Shown: in pieces, positions 24,609 through 33,527 of the stretch
Numbering within the stretch: position 1 is the first letter of the stretch
Layout of the letters: each line of letters begins with the position of its first letter
Assembly (NCBI GenBank): GCA_900548205.1
Contig: URJS01000003.1
Coordinates: 1-64,000 of the forward strand
Length of the DNA stretch: 64,000 nt
Direction: 5' to 3'
From: an uncultured Roseburia sp.
Lineage (GTDB): Bacteria; Bacillota; Clostridia; Lachnospirales; Lachnospiraceae
Made by a program: the position numbers and the translations under genes
Notes under the pieces: model-generated
What the model was told of the DNA's origin: nothing
Databases searched by the model: none
The model's input: the letters and a program-made list of their open reading frames with translations, nothing else

Positions 24609-25445
24609 ATGATGGCAGAAAAGAAAAGGGACGCGTCGCTGGCTGGGCACCTTGTGAGCAGCAGGGGGCTGATATGGAATCTTGCAAAAAATGATATTAA
24701 AAAAAAGTTTGCAGGTTCTTATTTCGGAATTGTCTGGGCATTTGTACAGCCTGTGATCACCGTGCTGCTGTACTGGTTTGTGTTTGAGTTTGGCCTGCAT
24801 CAGAAGGCAAGCGACCTTCGCACGGGCATTGAGATACCGTTTGTTATGTGGCTTATGGCGGGACTTGTACCGTGGTTTTATTTTCAGGAGGCGATGAACG
24901 GCGGAACGGGCGTTTTGGTTGAGTATAGCTATCTCGTAAAAAAGGTTGTATTCCAGATCGATACGCTTCCGGTCGTTAAGATGATCTCGGCGCTGTTTAC
25001 GCATTTGTTTTTTGTGTTGTTCGCCATTGCGGTATTCTGGGCCATGGGTTATCCGCCTGATTTGTATACGCTTTTGGTGATTTATTATTCGTTTTGTATG
25101 ATCGTGCTTGCGACGGGGATTGTCTATGCGACAGGAGCAATGACTGTATTTTTCCGTGACATGAAGGAGGTCGTTGCAATTCTTCTTCAGATTGGCATGT
25201 GGGTGACGCCGATCATGTGGAATTTTGAGTCGATGACGCAGATACCGGGATGGGCGGCTGCGCTTTTGAAGCTGAATCCGATGTATTATATCGTGTCGGG
25301 TTACCGCAATGCGCTGATCCATAAAATCGGTTTCTGGGAAAACTGGGGTCTGACGATCTACTTCTGGGTCGTTACGATTTTAATACTGATCGTTGGAACC
25401 TCTGTATTTAAGCGGCTGCGCCCGCATTTTGCGGATGTGCTCTAA
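24609..25445 (+). CDS. ABC-2 polysaccharide exporter permease (Wzm-like), first system
   Basis: Membrane subunit of an O-antigen/teichoic-type ABC exporter, 278 residues with six predicted helices. KNDIKKKFAGSYFGIVWAFVQP near the N-terminus and the amphipathic VFFRDMKEVV (about 180), plus LNPMYYIVSGYR near the C-terminus, are typical of the family. It would carry a lipid-linked, finished polysaccharide out of the cytoplasm. The ATPase subunit follows at 25480; the rhamnose genes are directly upstream, so the cargo is probably a rhamnose-containing polymer. Confidence 0.88.
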   Translation: MMAEKKRDASLAGHLVSSRGLIWNLAKNDIKKKFAGSYFGIVWAFVQPVITVLLYWFVFEFGLHQKASDLRTGIEIPFVMWLMAGLVPWFYFQEAMNGGTGVLVEYSYLVKKVVFQIDTLPVVKMISALFTHLFFVLFAIAVFWAMGYPPDLYTLLVIYYSFCMIVLATGIVYATGAMTVFFRDMKEVVAILLQIGMWVTPIMWNFESMTQIPGWAAALLKLNPMYYIVSGYRNALIHKIGFWENWGLTIYFWVVTILILIVGTSVFKRLRPHFADVL

Positions 25446-25479
25446 GAGAGAAGAAATGAGAGGAAAGAAGCAGGGTGAG

Positions 25480-26766
25480 ATGGATAAGATAGCAATCAGG
25501 GCAAAGGATGTCAGCAAGATTTATAAATTATATCATAAGCCCTCGGAGCGTCTGCTTGATGCGCTTGGAATTGCAGGGAAAAACCGCTTTAAGGAGCACC
25601 GGGCGCTTGACCATGTTTCCTTTGAGGTGAAAAAGGGGGAGACGATCGGCATTATCGGCACAAACGGTTCCGGAAAGTCGACGATTTTAAAGATCATCAC
25701 CGGCGTGCTCTCTCCGACCGAGGGAGTGGTGGAGATTTCCGGCAGGATTTCGGCGCTGCTTGAGCTTGGCGCAGGCTTTAATATGGAATATACGGGCATT
25801 GAGAATGTCTATTTAAACGGGATGATGATGGGCTTTCGCAGGGAGGAGATGGACGAGCGTCTGCCGGAGATCCTTAAATTTGCAGATATTGGGGATTTTG
25901 TTCATCAGCCGTGCAAGACGTATTCGAGCGGAATGTTTGTGCGCCTTGCGTTTGCGGTTGCGATCAATATCGACCCGGAGATTTTGATCGTGGATGAGGC
26001 GCTCTCGGTAGGGGATGCGTTTTTTCAGGCAAAGTGCTATAAGAAATTTGATGATTTTAAGGCGCAGGGCAAGACGATCATTTTTGTCAGTCATGACATC
26101 AGCAGCGTGGCAAAGTACTGTGACCGCGTGATTTTGTTGAATCAGGGCGTGAAGCTGGCAGAGGGGAAGCCAAAGGAGATCATTGATCTGTATAAGAAGG
26201 TGCTCTTAAATCAGTCGCAGAATATCACGAGCGGACAGGTGCTTACGGCGCAGGAGACGGAGGGGACAGAGGCTGGAACAGCACTTTGGAAAAGCCATTA
26301 TGAACTGAATCCCGATGTAAATGAATATGGAACGGGAGAAGCGGAAATCATTGATTTTGCAGTGGTGGATGAATATGGAAGCTATACGAACTGTATTCAG
26401 AAGGGAACTTCCTTTACGATTCGTTCCAAGGTGCGTTTCCAGACAGATATTATGGACCCCATTTTTACTTATACATTTAAGACGGTGCAGGGGACTGCAG
26501 TGACCGGAACAAACACGATGTATGAAAAGGCAGGCATTGGTCTGGCGAAGGCAGGGGAGATTTATGTCGCCTCTTTTCAGCAGAATATGGATCTGCAGGG
26601 CGGTGAGTATCTGCTCTCCATCAGCTGTACGGGCTATGTCGGCGGTGAGTTTCGGGCATACCACAGGTTGTATGACGTGGTCGGAGTGACGGTAATTTCC
26701 GATAAAAACACGGTCGGCTTTTACGATATGAATTCCAGGACGACGGTGGAGCGTGCAGAGGCATAG
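25480..26766 (+). CDS. ABC exporter ATPase with C-terminal glycan-binding domain (Wzt-like)
   Basis: A protein of 428 residues. The ATPase half has Walker A GTNGSGKST (about 60), the signature YSSGM (about 148) and Walker B ILIVDEALSVGD (about 169). From about 275 to the end lies a beta-rich domain (GEAEIIDFAVVDEYG, FTIRSKVRFQ, GTNTMYEKA) of the Wzt_C type, which in Gram-negative O9a systems recognises the capped chain end before export. The start is uncertain: ATG at 25456 would add eight residues; 25480 is preferred because MDKIAIRAKDVSK matches the usual N-terminus. The next two genes may encode the capping enzyme. Confidence 0.88.
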   Translation: MDKIAIRAKDVSKIYKLYHKPSERLLDALGIAGKNRFKEHRALDHVSFEVKKGETIGIIGTNGSGKSTILKIITGVLSPTEGVVEISGRISALLELGAGFNMEYTGIENVYLNGMMMGFRREEMDERLPEILKFADIGDFVHQPCKTYSSGMFVRLAFAVAINIDPEILIVDEALSVGDAFFQAKCYKKFDDFKAQGKTIIFVSHDISSVAKYCDRVILLNQGVKLAEGKPKEIIDLYKKVLLNQSQNITSGQVLTAQETEGTEAGTALWKSHYELNPDVNEYGTGEAEIIDFAVVDEYGSYTNCIQKGTSFTIRSKVRFQTDIMDPIFTYTFKTVQGTAVTGTNTMYEKAGIGLAKAGEIYVASFQQNMDLQGGEYLLSISCTGYVGGEFRAYHRLYDVVGVTVISDKNTVGFYDMNSRTTVERAEA

Positions 26767-26782
26767 GCAGCAGGAGGGTGCG

Positions 26783-27637
26783 ATGGAGGATGAACAGTTT
26801 TTGACAGAGCTGCATGAAATAGTAAATAATTATGAGCGCGGCAGCTATGGACAGGTGATCCGGCAAAAGGCGTCCTATCCTTATCTGTATCATCTCTCGG
26901 AGATCAGACAAAATCTCATTGACTGGATTCCGATGGAGAAAACGATGCGTGTGCTGGAATGTCATCCTGAGTGCGGCGCGCTGACCGGAAAGCTTTTGGA
27001 AAAGGCGGGGGCAGTAACTTGTCTCGCAGAGGATGAGATGCATGCCCAGATCATCCGGGCACGCTGCAAAGACGCAGGAGAGAGGCTCACCATTGTTGTC
27101 GGCGAGGCGGAAAGCTTTCTTTCTGCCGGTGAAACACAAGGCGGGGAGAAGTTTGATGTGATTTTGCTGGTGGGTGGATTTTATCGCCGCCGCAGAGCGC
27201 TTTCGCTGCTGCGAAAGCAGCTTGCACCGGGGGGCAGACTTTTTGCCGCAGATGGCAATCGTATGGGATTGCGGTATTTTGCGGGATGTCAGGAGGAATA
27301 CGGCGCAGGCTATTTTTCCGGTGTGGAAGGGTATGGCGGCACGCCCGATACGGGAGAGACACCGAGATGCTACACGAAGGGCGAATATGCAGGATATTTT
27401 ACGGAGGCTGGATTTGGGAAGCTGTATTTTTATTATCCCTATCCTGACCATAAATTTCCAAGCTGTATTTATTCGCAGGATTGGCTGCCGCAGGCGGGAG
27501 AGCTGATGGATAACCGCAGAAATTTTGAAAGAGACAGGCTTAAGCTTTTTGATGAGCGGGCAGTTTATGATACATTGCTGGCAGAGGGAGTGTTTGAAAC
27601 ATTCGCAAACTCCTATCTGATCGAGGCATATGGATAG
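26783..27637 (+). CDS. SAM-dependent methyltransferase, candidate chain-capping enzyme
   Basis: A protein of 284 residues with a class I Rossmann methyltransferase core: strand and loop RVLECHPECGALTG (about 56-69, a divergent version of the usual ExGxG loop), acidic CLAEDE at the end of strand 2, FDVILLVGGF (about 130) and LAPGGRLFAADGN (about 152). Long helical N- and C-terminal flanks surround it. Its place straight after a Wzt with a sugar-binding tail, and before a kinase-like gene, fits a role in methylating the polymer end, as the methyltransferase half of WbdD does. That role is inference. The ATG at 26783 follows AGGAGGG. Confidence 0.65.
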   Translation: MEDEQFLTELHEIVNNYERGSYGQVIRQKASYPYLYHLSEIRQNLIDWIPMEKTMRVLECHPECGALTGKLLEKAGAVTCLAEDEMHAQIIRARCKDAGERLTIVVGEAESFLSAGETQGGEKFDVILLVGGFYRRRRALSLLRKQLAPGGRLFAADGNRMGLRYFAGCQEEYGAGYFSGVEGYGGTPDTGETPRCYTKGEYAGYFTEAGFGKLYFYYPYPDHKFPSCIYSQDWLPQAGELMDNRRNFERDRLKLFDERAVYDTLLAEGVFETFANSYLIEAYG

Positions 27638-27662
27638 AGAGGCTGTGACGGGAGGTGAGGCG

Positions 27663-28868
27663 TTGGAGCGGACGATATATTCCAAATATTCCAATGAGCG
27701 GGCGGAGCGGTTTTGCATCCGAACGGACATTACGTCAGATCATGAGGGAACAAGGCGGATTTATAAATGGGCGCTTCTGCCCGGCGGACGGGCGCATGTG
27801 GAGCGGTTTACCAAGAGCTTTCAAGGCTTAATGGAAAGCTATGGTGAGGAGGCTCTGCGCTTCTGCCCGTGCAGCAGCAAGACGGATCCCGGCGGCAATG
27901 TGTGTGCGGTCTTTCCGTTCTTAAGCGGAGAGTCCTTGCAGGAGATATTAAAACGCGCGGTACAGGCGCAGGATGAGAACCGGGTGGATCGTCTTTTGCG
28001 CGAGTATGTGCGAAGGATTGGCACGGAGGGCGGGGAGCGCCCCTTTGTCGTGACAGATGAATTTGAAGAAATATTCGGAGCGCTTCCAAGTGGAGGCTTG
28101 CCGCAGGGCGGCGGAGGCGTACCGGTATCGGCGTGTATCAGTGATATTGATATGATCTTTTCCAATCTCTTTGTCAATGCAGGAGACGGCGGGGAGGAAA
28201 ATGCTCCGTGGGAGGTCATTGATTATGAATGGACGTTTTCGTTTCCGATCCCGAAGCGTTTTTTGATCTACCGGGGGCTTTATTTTGCATATTATCAGAT
28301 CCTGCATGATACGGGGCGAAGTCTTGCGGATGTGCTTGCTTTGGCAGGGATCACAAAGGAGGAGGCAGCGGTCTATCAGCAGATGGAGGAGCATTTTCAG
28401 GCGTATATCGGCAGAGACACGATTCCGGTGCGCAATATGCAGCGGCTGCTGGGAACTGCGGTTATCCCGTTGGAGGAGCTGCTTTGCAAAGCAAGGCAGG
28501 AGCAGTCGGTCGGGAGCACAGAGGGGCTTAAGGAAGCGCTTTTGGTGCGCAGGATTTATTATCAGATTGACCGTTTGGAATATCAGGACGGCAGTCATAT
28601 CTGTTCGGGCTGGGCGTTTGCAAAGGCATGGAACGGCAGATGCCTTCCGGTGCATATACAGGTGAGAGGGCACGGGGGACAGAGGCTGCCTGCGGAGATT
28701 GTAAGAGGAGCGCGCAAGGATGTGGCGGAGGCGTTTCATCTGCGGTGCGCGGGGAATCCGGCATGGGGCTTTGACTGTGTCTTTCTGGCGCCGCAGAGCG
28801 AGGAGTGGGAGATGATCTTCTCGCTGGGGAGGAAGGAGTGCACATACCGCTGTGAGAGTCTGAAATAA
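27663..28868 (+). CDS. Kinase-like protein paired with the methyltransferase
   Basis: A protein of about 401 residues. The N-terminal two-thirds looks like a divergent protein-kinase/aminoglycoside-phosphotransferase fold: basic N-lobe strands, then SDIDMIFSNLFV (about 160-171, catalytic-loop-like with Asp and Asn) and WEVIDYEWTF (about 183-192, in the place of DFG). The last 95 residues form a beta-rich domain (IDRLEYQDGS, SGWAFAKAW, GFDCVFLAP). The start TTG at 27663 has an ideal GGGAGGTGAGG; an ATG at 27630, overlapping the previous gene, is the alternative. Next to the methyltransferase it suggests a two-gene WbdD equivalent. Confidence 0.5.
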   Translation: MERTIYSKYSNERAERFCIRTDITSDHEGTRRIYKWALLPGGRAHVERFTKSFQGLMESYGEEALRFCPCSSKTDPGGNVCAVFPFLSGESLQEILKRAVQAQDENRVDRLLREYVRRIGTEGGERPFVVTDEFEEIFGALPSGGLPQGGGGVPVSACISDIDMIFSNLFVNAGDGGEENAPWEVIDYEWTFSFPIPKRFLIYRGLYFAYYQILHDTGRSLADVLALAGITKEEAAVYQQMEEHFQAYIGRDTIPVRNMQRLLGTAVIPLEELLCKARQEQSVGSTEGLKEALLVRRIYYQIDRLEYQDGSHICSGWAFAKAWNGRCLPVHIQVRGHGGQRLPAEIVRGARKDVAEAFHLRCAGNPAWGFDCVFLAPQSEEWEMIFSLGRKECTYRCESLK

Positions 28869-28903
28869 AGCGGTTTTGGGCATAAGATGAGAGAGGATTT
28901 GAC

Positions 28904-30325
28904 ATGTATCAATCGAGACAAAGGATTCAGGATGTGATTCTGCTGCTGGCAGATCTGCTTTGTTTTATCATAAGCTATCTTGCCGGAGGCTATTTCTGGC
29001 TGGTGGGTTACCGGAATGTGTCCATAGAAAATATGAAGATGGAGCTTCTCGACAGCTTTGGGATCGTGCTGGTCATTTATATGCTGGTCATGATATTTTC
29101 CGATATTGAAAGGAATTTTATCAGGAGAAATCTTTACCGGGATTTTTGGGCGGCGATCAAAGCGAGCGTAGTCATTATCTTTGTGACGTCGCTGACGATT
29201 TTTCTGCTCCATAATAATGCGGACGCATCGCGCGGCGTGTATTTTTGCATTGCCGGCGTAAACCTGATTTTATTTTTCCTCGCCCATGCAGGAATTAAAT
29301 ATTATCTGCTCAAGGTGTACCGCAATAAGCGGGCGACAAACCAGGTGTTTTTGGTGACGACTGCGGACCGTGTGGAGGGCATTATCAAGGAAGCGGAAAG
29401 CTCATCCGACTGGGTGCACCGTCTGGCGAGCATTGCGGTCATTGACGACAATCAGGTTGGGAAATGGTATGAGGGAGTGCCCGTTGTGGCAACCTACAGT
29501 AATATGTACCAATATGCAAAGGAGCAGATCGTGGATGAGGTGTTCATCAACGTGCCCTATGATACGGGAGCCGCACTTGCCAAGGTGGTCAATACGTTTG
29601 AGGATATGGGGGCGACCGTCCATGTCAGCATAGAGATTTTAAATCAGTTTGACGATTATTACAAAAGCTTTAATATGATGGGAAATATTCCGGTTGTGAC
29701 ATTTTCCAATCAGCAGTATGATTGGAAGCGACTGTTTGTGAAGCGGCTGATGGATATTGTGGGAGCGATCGTGGGACTTTTGCTCACAGCGGTCATCACT
29801 GTTTTTCTGGCGCTGCCGTTATTGATCGAATCGCCGGGACCTTTGTTTTTTGCGCAAAAGCGTGTGGGAAAAAACGGAAGGTTCTTTCAGATATATAAGT
29901 TCCGCTCGATGTACCGTGACGCGGAGGCGCGAAAAGCAGAGCTCGCAGATCAAAATGAGATGAAGGGTCTGATGTTTAAAATGAAAGATGACCCACGCAT
30001 CACAAAAGTGGGAAAGTTTATCCGAAAGACAAGTATTGACGAGCTGCCGCAGTTTTTTAACGTGCTAAAGGGAGATATGAGTCTGGTCGGAACGAGACCG
30101 CCGACGGTCGATGAGTTCCGGCAGTACGAGGCGCATCAAAAGCGAAGGCTGAGCGCAAAGCCGGGCATCACAGGGCTATGGCAGGTGAGCGGGCGCAATA
30201 ACATCAAGGATTTTGAGGATGTCGTACGGCTGGATGTGCAGTATATTGACAACTGGAGTCTTGCACTTGACATCAAGATCATACTTAAGACGATCCGGGT
30301 CGTATTTGAAAAAGGCGGAGAATAA
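28904..30325 (+). CDS. Polyprenyl-phosphate sugar-1-phosphate transferase (WbaP/WcaJ-like), first
   Basis: Starts a repeat unit or glycan chain by moving a sugar-1-phosphate from a nucleotide sugar to undecaprenyl phosphate. The protein has 473 residues: four N-terminal membrane helices (to about 140), a cytosolic CoA-binding-like domain, one re-entrant hydrophobic segment (about 283-310) and the catalytic Bac_transf domain. That domain has FRSMYRDAE, the Asp-Glu catalytic pair in SIDELPQFFNVLKGDMS (about 368) and ITGLWQVSGR. The sugar is not predictable from sequence. It opens the Wzy-type part of the locus. Confidence 0.9.
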   Translation: MYQSRQRIQDVILLLADLLCFIISYLAGGYFWLVGYRNVSIENMKMELLDSFGIVLVIYMLVMIFSDIERNFIRRNLYRDFWAAIKASVVIIFVTSLTIFLLHNNADASRGVYFCIAGVNLILFFLAHAGIKYYLLKVYRNKRATNQVFLVTTADRVEGIIKEAESSSDWVHRLASIAVIDDNQVGKWYEGVPVVATYSNMYQYAKEQIVDEVFINVPYDTGAALAKVVNTFEDMGATVHVSIEILNQFDDYYKSFNMMGNIPVVTFSNQQYDWKRLFVKRLMDIVGAIVGLLLTAVITVFLALPLLIESPGPLFFAQKRVGKNGRFFQIYKFRSMYRDAEARKAELADQNEMKGLMFKMKDDPRITKVGKFIRKTSIDELPQFFNVLKGDMSLVGTRPPTVDEFRQYEAHQKRRLSAKPGITGLWQVSGRNNIKDFEDVVRLDVQYIDNWSLALDIKIILKTIRVVFEKGGE

Positions 30326-30339
30326 GGGAGGAGACAATT

Positions 30340-31626
30340 ATGAGCAGAGAATACAAGGTGGATAAGGAATATGGTTTTTTGGAGATTGTGCGCTACAATC
30401 TTCGTATGTGGTGGCTGGCAGTTATTTTTGCGCTGCTGTGTGCGGCGGCGCTCGGCGGATATAAGTACAAGACGCTGCATCAGTATGTGGAAAATGAGAT
30501 GTACGAAAATAAGCAGCAGGTCGTAGCGTCATTATTTGTCAGCGATTACAGTCAGGCAAGCGTGGTGGAGCGCGTCGGAAATGTCATTAAGATTGCAAAG
30601 AGCAGCAGAACCTATGAAAAGTTTGTCGCGGATATGGATACGACGCTGACACTCGATGAATATATGGGATTGTTTGAGATGATGCAGGGGGAGGCGTCCG
30701 GCGTCGCTTCCATTTATGTGACGTTCCCTGCGACAGTCGGCTCGATCACCATTGGGGATGAGGAGACAGCCGCAAAGTTCGCGGAGGGAGTCATGAATGC
30801 GACGATCGCAGTCAGTGAGGAGATGATCGGGGCTGATTGTGTGAGCATTCTGGATGATCCGTATGCGACGCAGGAGGTGGTGAAGATTGAAAATTATTCC
30901 ATCACACAGGAGGATTTCAACAAGGCTCTGATGAAAGCGGTGACAGCAGGCGTTCTGCTTGGTATCATTGTGGAGGTGGTATTCTACACGTTCTGGATGC
31001 TGATGTATAAAAAGCCAAAGAATGCCGAGGAAGTAAGGGAGAGTCTCGACGCAAATATCATTGATGTGCTCAAAAAGGATGGGGATAATGAGGATGCGTT
31101 TAAAAAGGTTGCGCTTTATTTAAGTGATTCCGATGCTTCCTGCAATAGGATCAGCTGCATCAGTCTGCAGTGTCCGAAGAAGGATGCGGCGTTAAAGCTT
31201 GCCATGAGCTATGCCAATGAGCAGAAGAAAACACTTTATGTAGACCTTGCCAGCGAGGAGGGCGAGAGTGAAAATTCGATCAGCGGCTATGTGCTCGGAG
31301 AGCAGACAGAGGTGATCCCGGAGCAGATGAACGACTACCTTGATCTTGTGTGCAGAAGCCAGACAAGAGAGCAGGGGATGGATATTGCCGGAAATCAGCG
31401 CTTTGCGCTTTTGATGGATGAGATGAGTAAAAAATATCAGTGTATCGTGATCAACAGTCACGATGCCGTAAAGAGCGCCGATGCTTATGCCGCGGCAAAG
31501 CTGTGTAATAAGACTTTTGTGACCTGCGGAAGAAAAACCGTGACCAATGAGAATTTATACCGTGCGAAAAATACGGCAGAGGTAAACGGTATCCGCATTG
31601 ATGGAGTTTTAGTATATGAATTATAA
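30340..31626 (+). CDS. Wzz-type chain-length protein with degenerate BY-kinase domain
   Basis: A protein of 428 residues with a membrane helix near 26-45, an external alpha/beta region, a second helix near 200-222 and a cytosolic C-terminal domain. The architecture is that of a fused CapAB / Wzc-like co-polymerase. The C-terminal domain keeps the kinase-like order (ISCISLQCPKKDAALKLAM, then KKTLYVDLASEE, then CIVINSHDAVKSADAYAAAKLCNKTFVTC), but the P-loop lacks the Gly-Lys-Ser/Thr and there is no Tyr-rich tail. It is therefore probably inactive as a kinase and may act as a scaffold controlling polymer length. It overlaps the next gene by 11 bases. Confidence 0.72.
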   Translation: MSREYKVDKEYGFLEIVRYNLRMWWLAVIFALLCAAALGGYKYKTLHQYVENEMYENKQQVVASLFVSDYSQASVVERVGNVIKIAKSSRTYEKFVADMDTTLTLDEYMGLFEMMQGEASGVASIYVTFPATVGSITIGDEETAAKFAEGVMNATIAVSEEMIGADCVSILDDPYATQEVVKIENYSITQEDFNKALMKAVTAGVLLGIIVEVVFYTFWMLMYKKPKNAEEVRESLDANIIDVLKKDGDNEDAFKKVALYLSDSDASCNRISCISLQCPKKDAALKLAMSYANEQKKTLYVDLASEEGESENSISGYVLGEQTEVIPEQMNDYLDLVCRSQTREQGMDIAGNQRFALLMDEMSKKYQCIVINSHDAVKSADAYAAAKLCNKTFVTCGRKTVTNENLYRAKNTAEVNGIRIDGVLVYEL

Positions 31627-32716
31627 AGACATCATAGCTATGACGGTTTTGTTTGTGCTGCTCCCCATGTGGATCGGCTATCTTTGGGTAGAGTTTTTAA
31701 GGCTGAGGGAGGGCTGGAACCGTCTTCTGCACGCATGGGTGCTTGGATTTGTCACGATGCTTGCGGTGGCGCAGGTGATTCTGGTGCCGCTTGTGGCATT
31801 GGAGAAGACCCTGACAACTGCGATGATCCTATGGAAAATAGCGCTGACAGTTTTGTCGATTTTATCGTTTGGTCTGCTGCTGCGGCGCTGGAAACGCGGA
31901 AAGCTGGGATTTCTTACGGGAAGTGCGGGCGCCGGGGGAGAAAGCCATACAAAGACAAGGGATACGTCAAGAAGGGGCTGGGTGTATGTATTTGGAACGC
32001 TGGCGGCAGTGATGATTCTGCTGCAGGCATATATTCCGGCGCGCTATGAGCACGGCGACGATGACGATGCACGGTTTATTTCCGAGGAGGTATCCGCGGT
32101 CCAGCACGATACGATGTATATTGATGATCCGATTTCGGGAAGCGAGATGTATTGGGATCAGGGAGAGGTGAAAAAGGATCTGACTTCTCCCTGGGCAATG
32201 TATATTGCAATGTGCAGCCGGATCAGCGGGATTCATCCGGCAGTGCTGTCGCATACCTATCTGCCGTTTTTTTTGATTTTATTATGCTATGCGGTGTATC
32301 TGCTGATCGGGCACGTTTTACTGCGGGGAGACTGGGAAAAGACATTTTTGTTTTTGATCTTTTTGTCTGTCGTTCATTTGTGGGGCTATACGTCGACACA
32401 CACGCTCGCGTCGATGCTGCTGCTTCGCATCTGGCAGGGAAAGGCAGTCTGCGCAAGCTTTCTCATACCGCTGTTTTTCTACCTGATGTACCGCCTGATG
32501 CACAGGGAGTACCACAGGGGCTGGCTGGCGCTTTTGTATGTTGCGGCGACAGGCGCGTGTCTTTTGTCGGGAATCGGGATTACGACGGTGCCCGTGATCC
32601 TGTTGTTGTATGGAATTGTTGATTTTATCACTTACCGTGACAGAAAAAAAACAGCTATGATTTTGATGGCGGCAGTGCCCAACGCTGCGTTTTTGTTATA
32701 TTATCTGATCAGATAG
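31616..32716 (+). CDS. Split GT-C-like membrane protein, N-half, pair 1
   Basis: A protein of 366 residues with about nine membrane helices. A long extracytoplasmic loop (about 143-205) holds YEHGDDDDARF, then a TMYIDDPISGSE stretch, then TSPWAMYIAMCSRISGIHP. A later motif is LLLRIWQGKAVCASFLIP. The same ordered motifs recur in the genes at 46900 and 48772, and each is followed by a short partner gene with helices plus a soluble tail. The plan (acidic first loop, many helices) resembles GT-C glycosyltransferases using lipid-linked sugars. From memory the family may be called DUF6077; this is not verified. Confidence 0.55.
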   Translation: MNYKDIIAMTVLFVLLPMWIGYLWVEFLRLREGWNRLLHAWVLGFVTMLAVAQVILVPLVALEKTLTTAMILWKIALTVLSILSFGLLLRRWKRGKLGFLTGSAGAGGESHTKTRDTSRRGWVYVFGTLAAVMILLQAYIPARYEHGDDDDARFISEEVSAVQHDTMYIDDPISGSEMYWDQGEVKKDLTSPWAMYIAMCSRISGIHPAVLSHTYLPFFLILLCYAVYLLIGHVLLRGDWEKTFLFLIFLSVVHLWGYTSTHTLASMLLLRIWQGKAVCASFLIPLFFYLMYRLMHREYHRGWLALLYVAATGACLLSGIGITTVPVILLLYGIVDFITYRDRKKTAMILMAAVPNAAFLLYYLIR

Positions 32717-32724
32717 GGAGATTC

Positions 32725-33513
32725 ATGATTACTTATTGTTATGCGGTTTGGAATGAATTTATTAACTTTATAGGGGGAAGGAACGGGCTTTTGCACTGGC
32801 TTTTTTTCTGCGCGGCGCTGCTGTTTTGCGCGCTTTGGGGAAAGGGAGACAGGAAGCGGCTGTTCTGGCCGTCGGTGCTGGTGCTCCTTTTTTTCTTTAA
32901 CCCGCTTTTTTATGCGACGATCGGAACAAAATTTTTGTCCGGCGTTTACTGGCGGCTTTTATGGATGCTCCCGGTTTCGTTTGTCATCGCATATGCGCTC
33001 ACGAGGCTTGTGTATCGCTGGAACAAGGATGCGTTGCGCGTTGCGGTGATCGTGATTGCCTGCGTCTGCATCATTGCGACTGGGGAGCGCGAGTTTTCCG
33101 CCAAGACTTATCAGGAAAAAGAAAATGAATATGAGATCGCACAGGCGGCAGTGGAAATATCGGACATTGTGACGGAAAATCTTTTGAGCTGGAAGGAGAA
33201 TATCATTGTGCCCAATGAGCTGCTCTGTGATGTGCGCCAGTATTCAAGCGCGGTCGGACTGCTCTACGGCAGAAATGCCGGAGGCTTTATCTCTGATATT
33301 GCGCCGGATGAGCAGATGGTTTACGAGGAGATGAGCAAGGAGGAGCCGGACCTTTCGCTTGTCACAGAGGTGGCGCGGGCAAGAGAGTGCCGGTATATTG
33401 TATTTAACACATCCTTTCACCGGATACCTGAGGATCTAAGCGGATATGGCTATGAAAAAATCGCGGTGGTGCAGGAGGATTACGCGGTTTACCGCAGGAT
33501 GGTGCAGCAGTAG
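32725..33513 (+). CDS. Split GT-C-like membrane protein, C-half, pair 1
   Basis: A protein of 262 residues with about four membrane helices (to about 125) followed by a soluble, probably extracytoplasmic domain. Motifs shared with the genes at 47945 and 49736 are FFNPLFYATIG...YWRLLWMLP in the helices and, in the tail, a Tyr-Gly-Arg turn and CRYIVFNTSFH...YAVYRRM near the end. It starts eight bases after the N-half in a different frame, with its own GGGAG, so this is a two-gene arrangement, not a single broken frame. Function as the second half of one transferase is inferred from the three-fold recurrence. Confidence 0.55.
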   Translation: MITYCYAVWNEFINFIGGRNGLLHWLFFCAALLFCALWGKGDRKRLFWPSVLVLLFFFNPLFYATIGTKFLSGVYWRLLWMLPVSFVIAYALTRLVYRWNKDALRVAVIVIACVCIIATGEREFSAKTYQEKENEYEIAQAAVEISDIVTENLLSWKENIIVPNELLCDVRQYSSAVGLLYGRNAGGFISDIAPDEQMVYEEMSKEEPDLSLVTEVARARECRYIVFNTSFHRIPEDLSGYGYEKIAVVQEDYAVYRRMVQQ

Positions 33514-33527
33514 GTTGGAGAGAACAG

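Noticed and set aside
31616..33513. A single frameshifted gene instead of two genes
   Set aside because: Two other loci show the same break in other frame relations with separate ribosome sites, so a sequencing error or single frameshift is unlikely.
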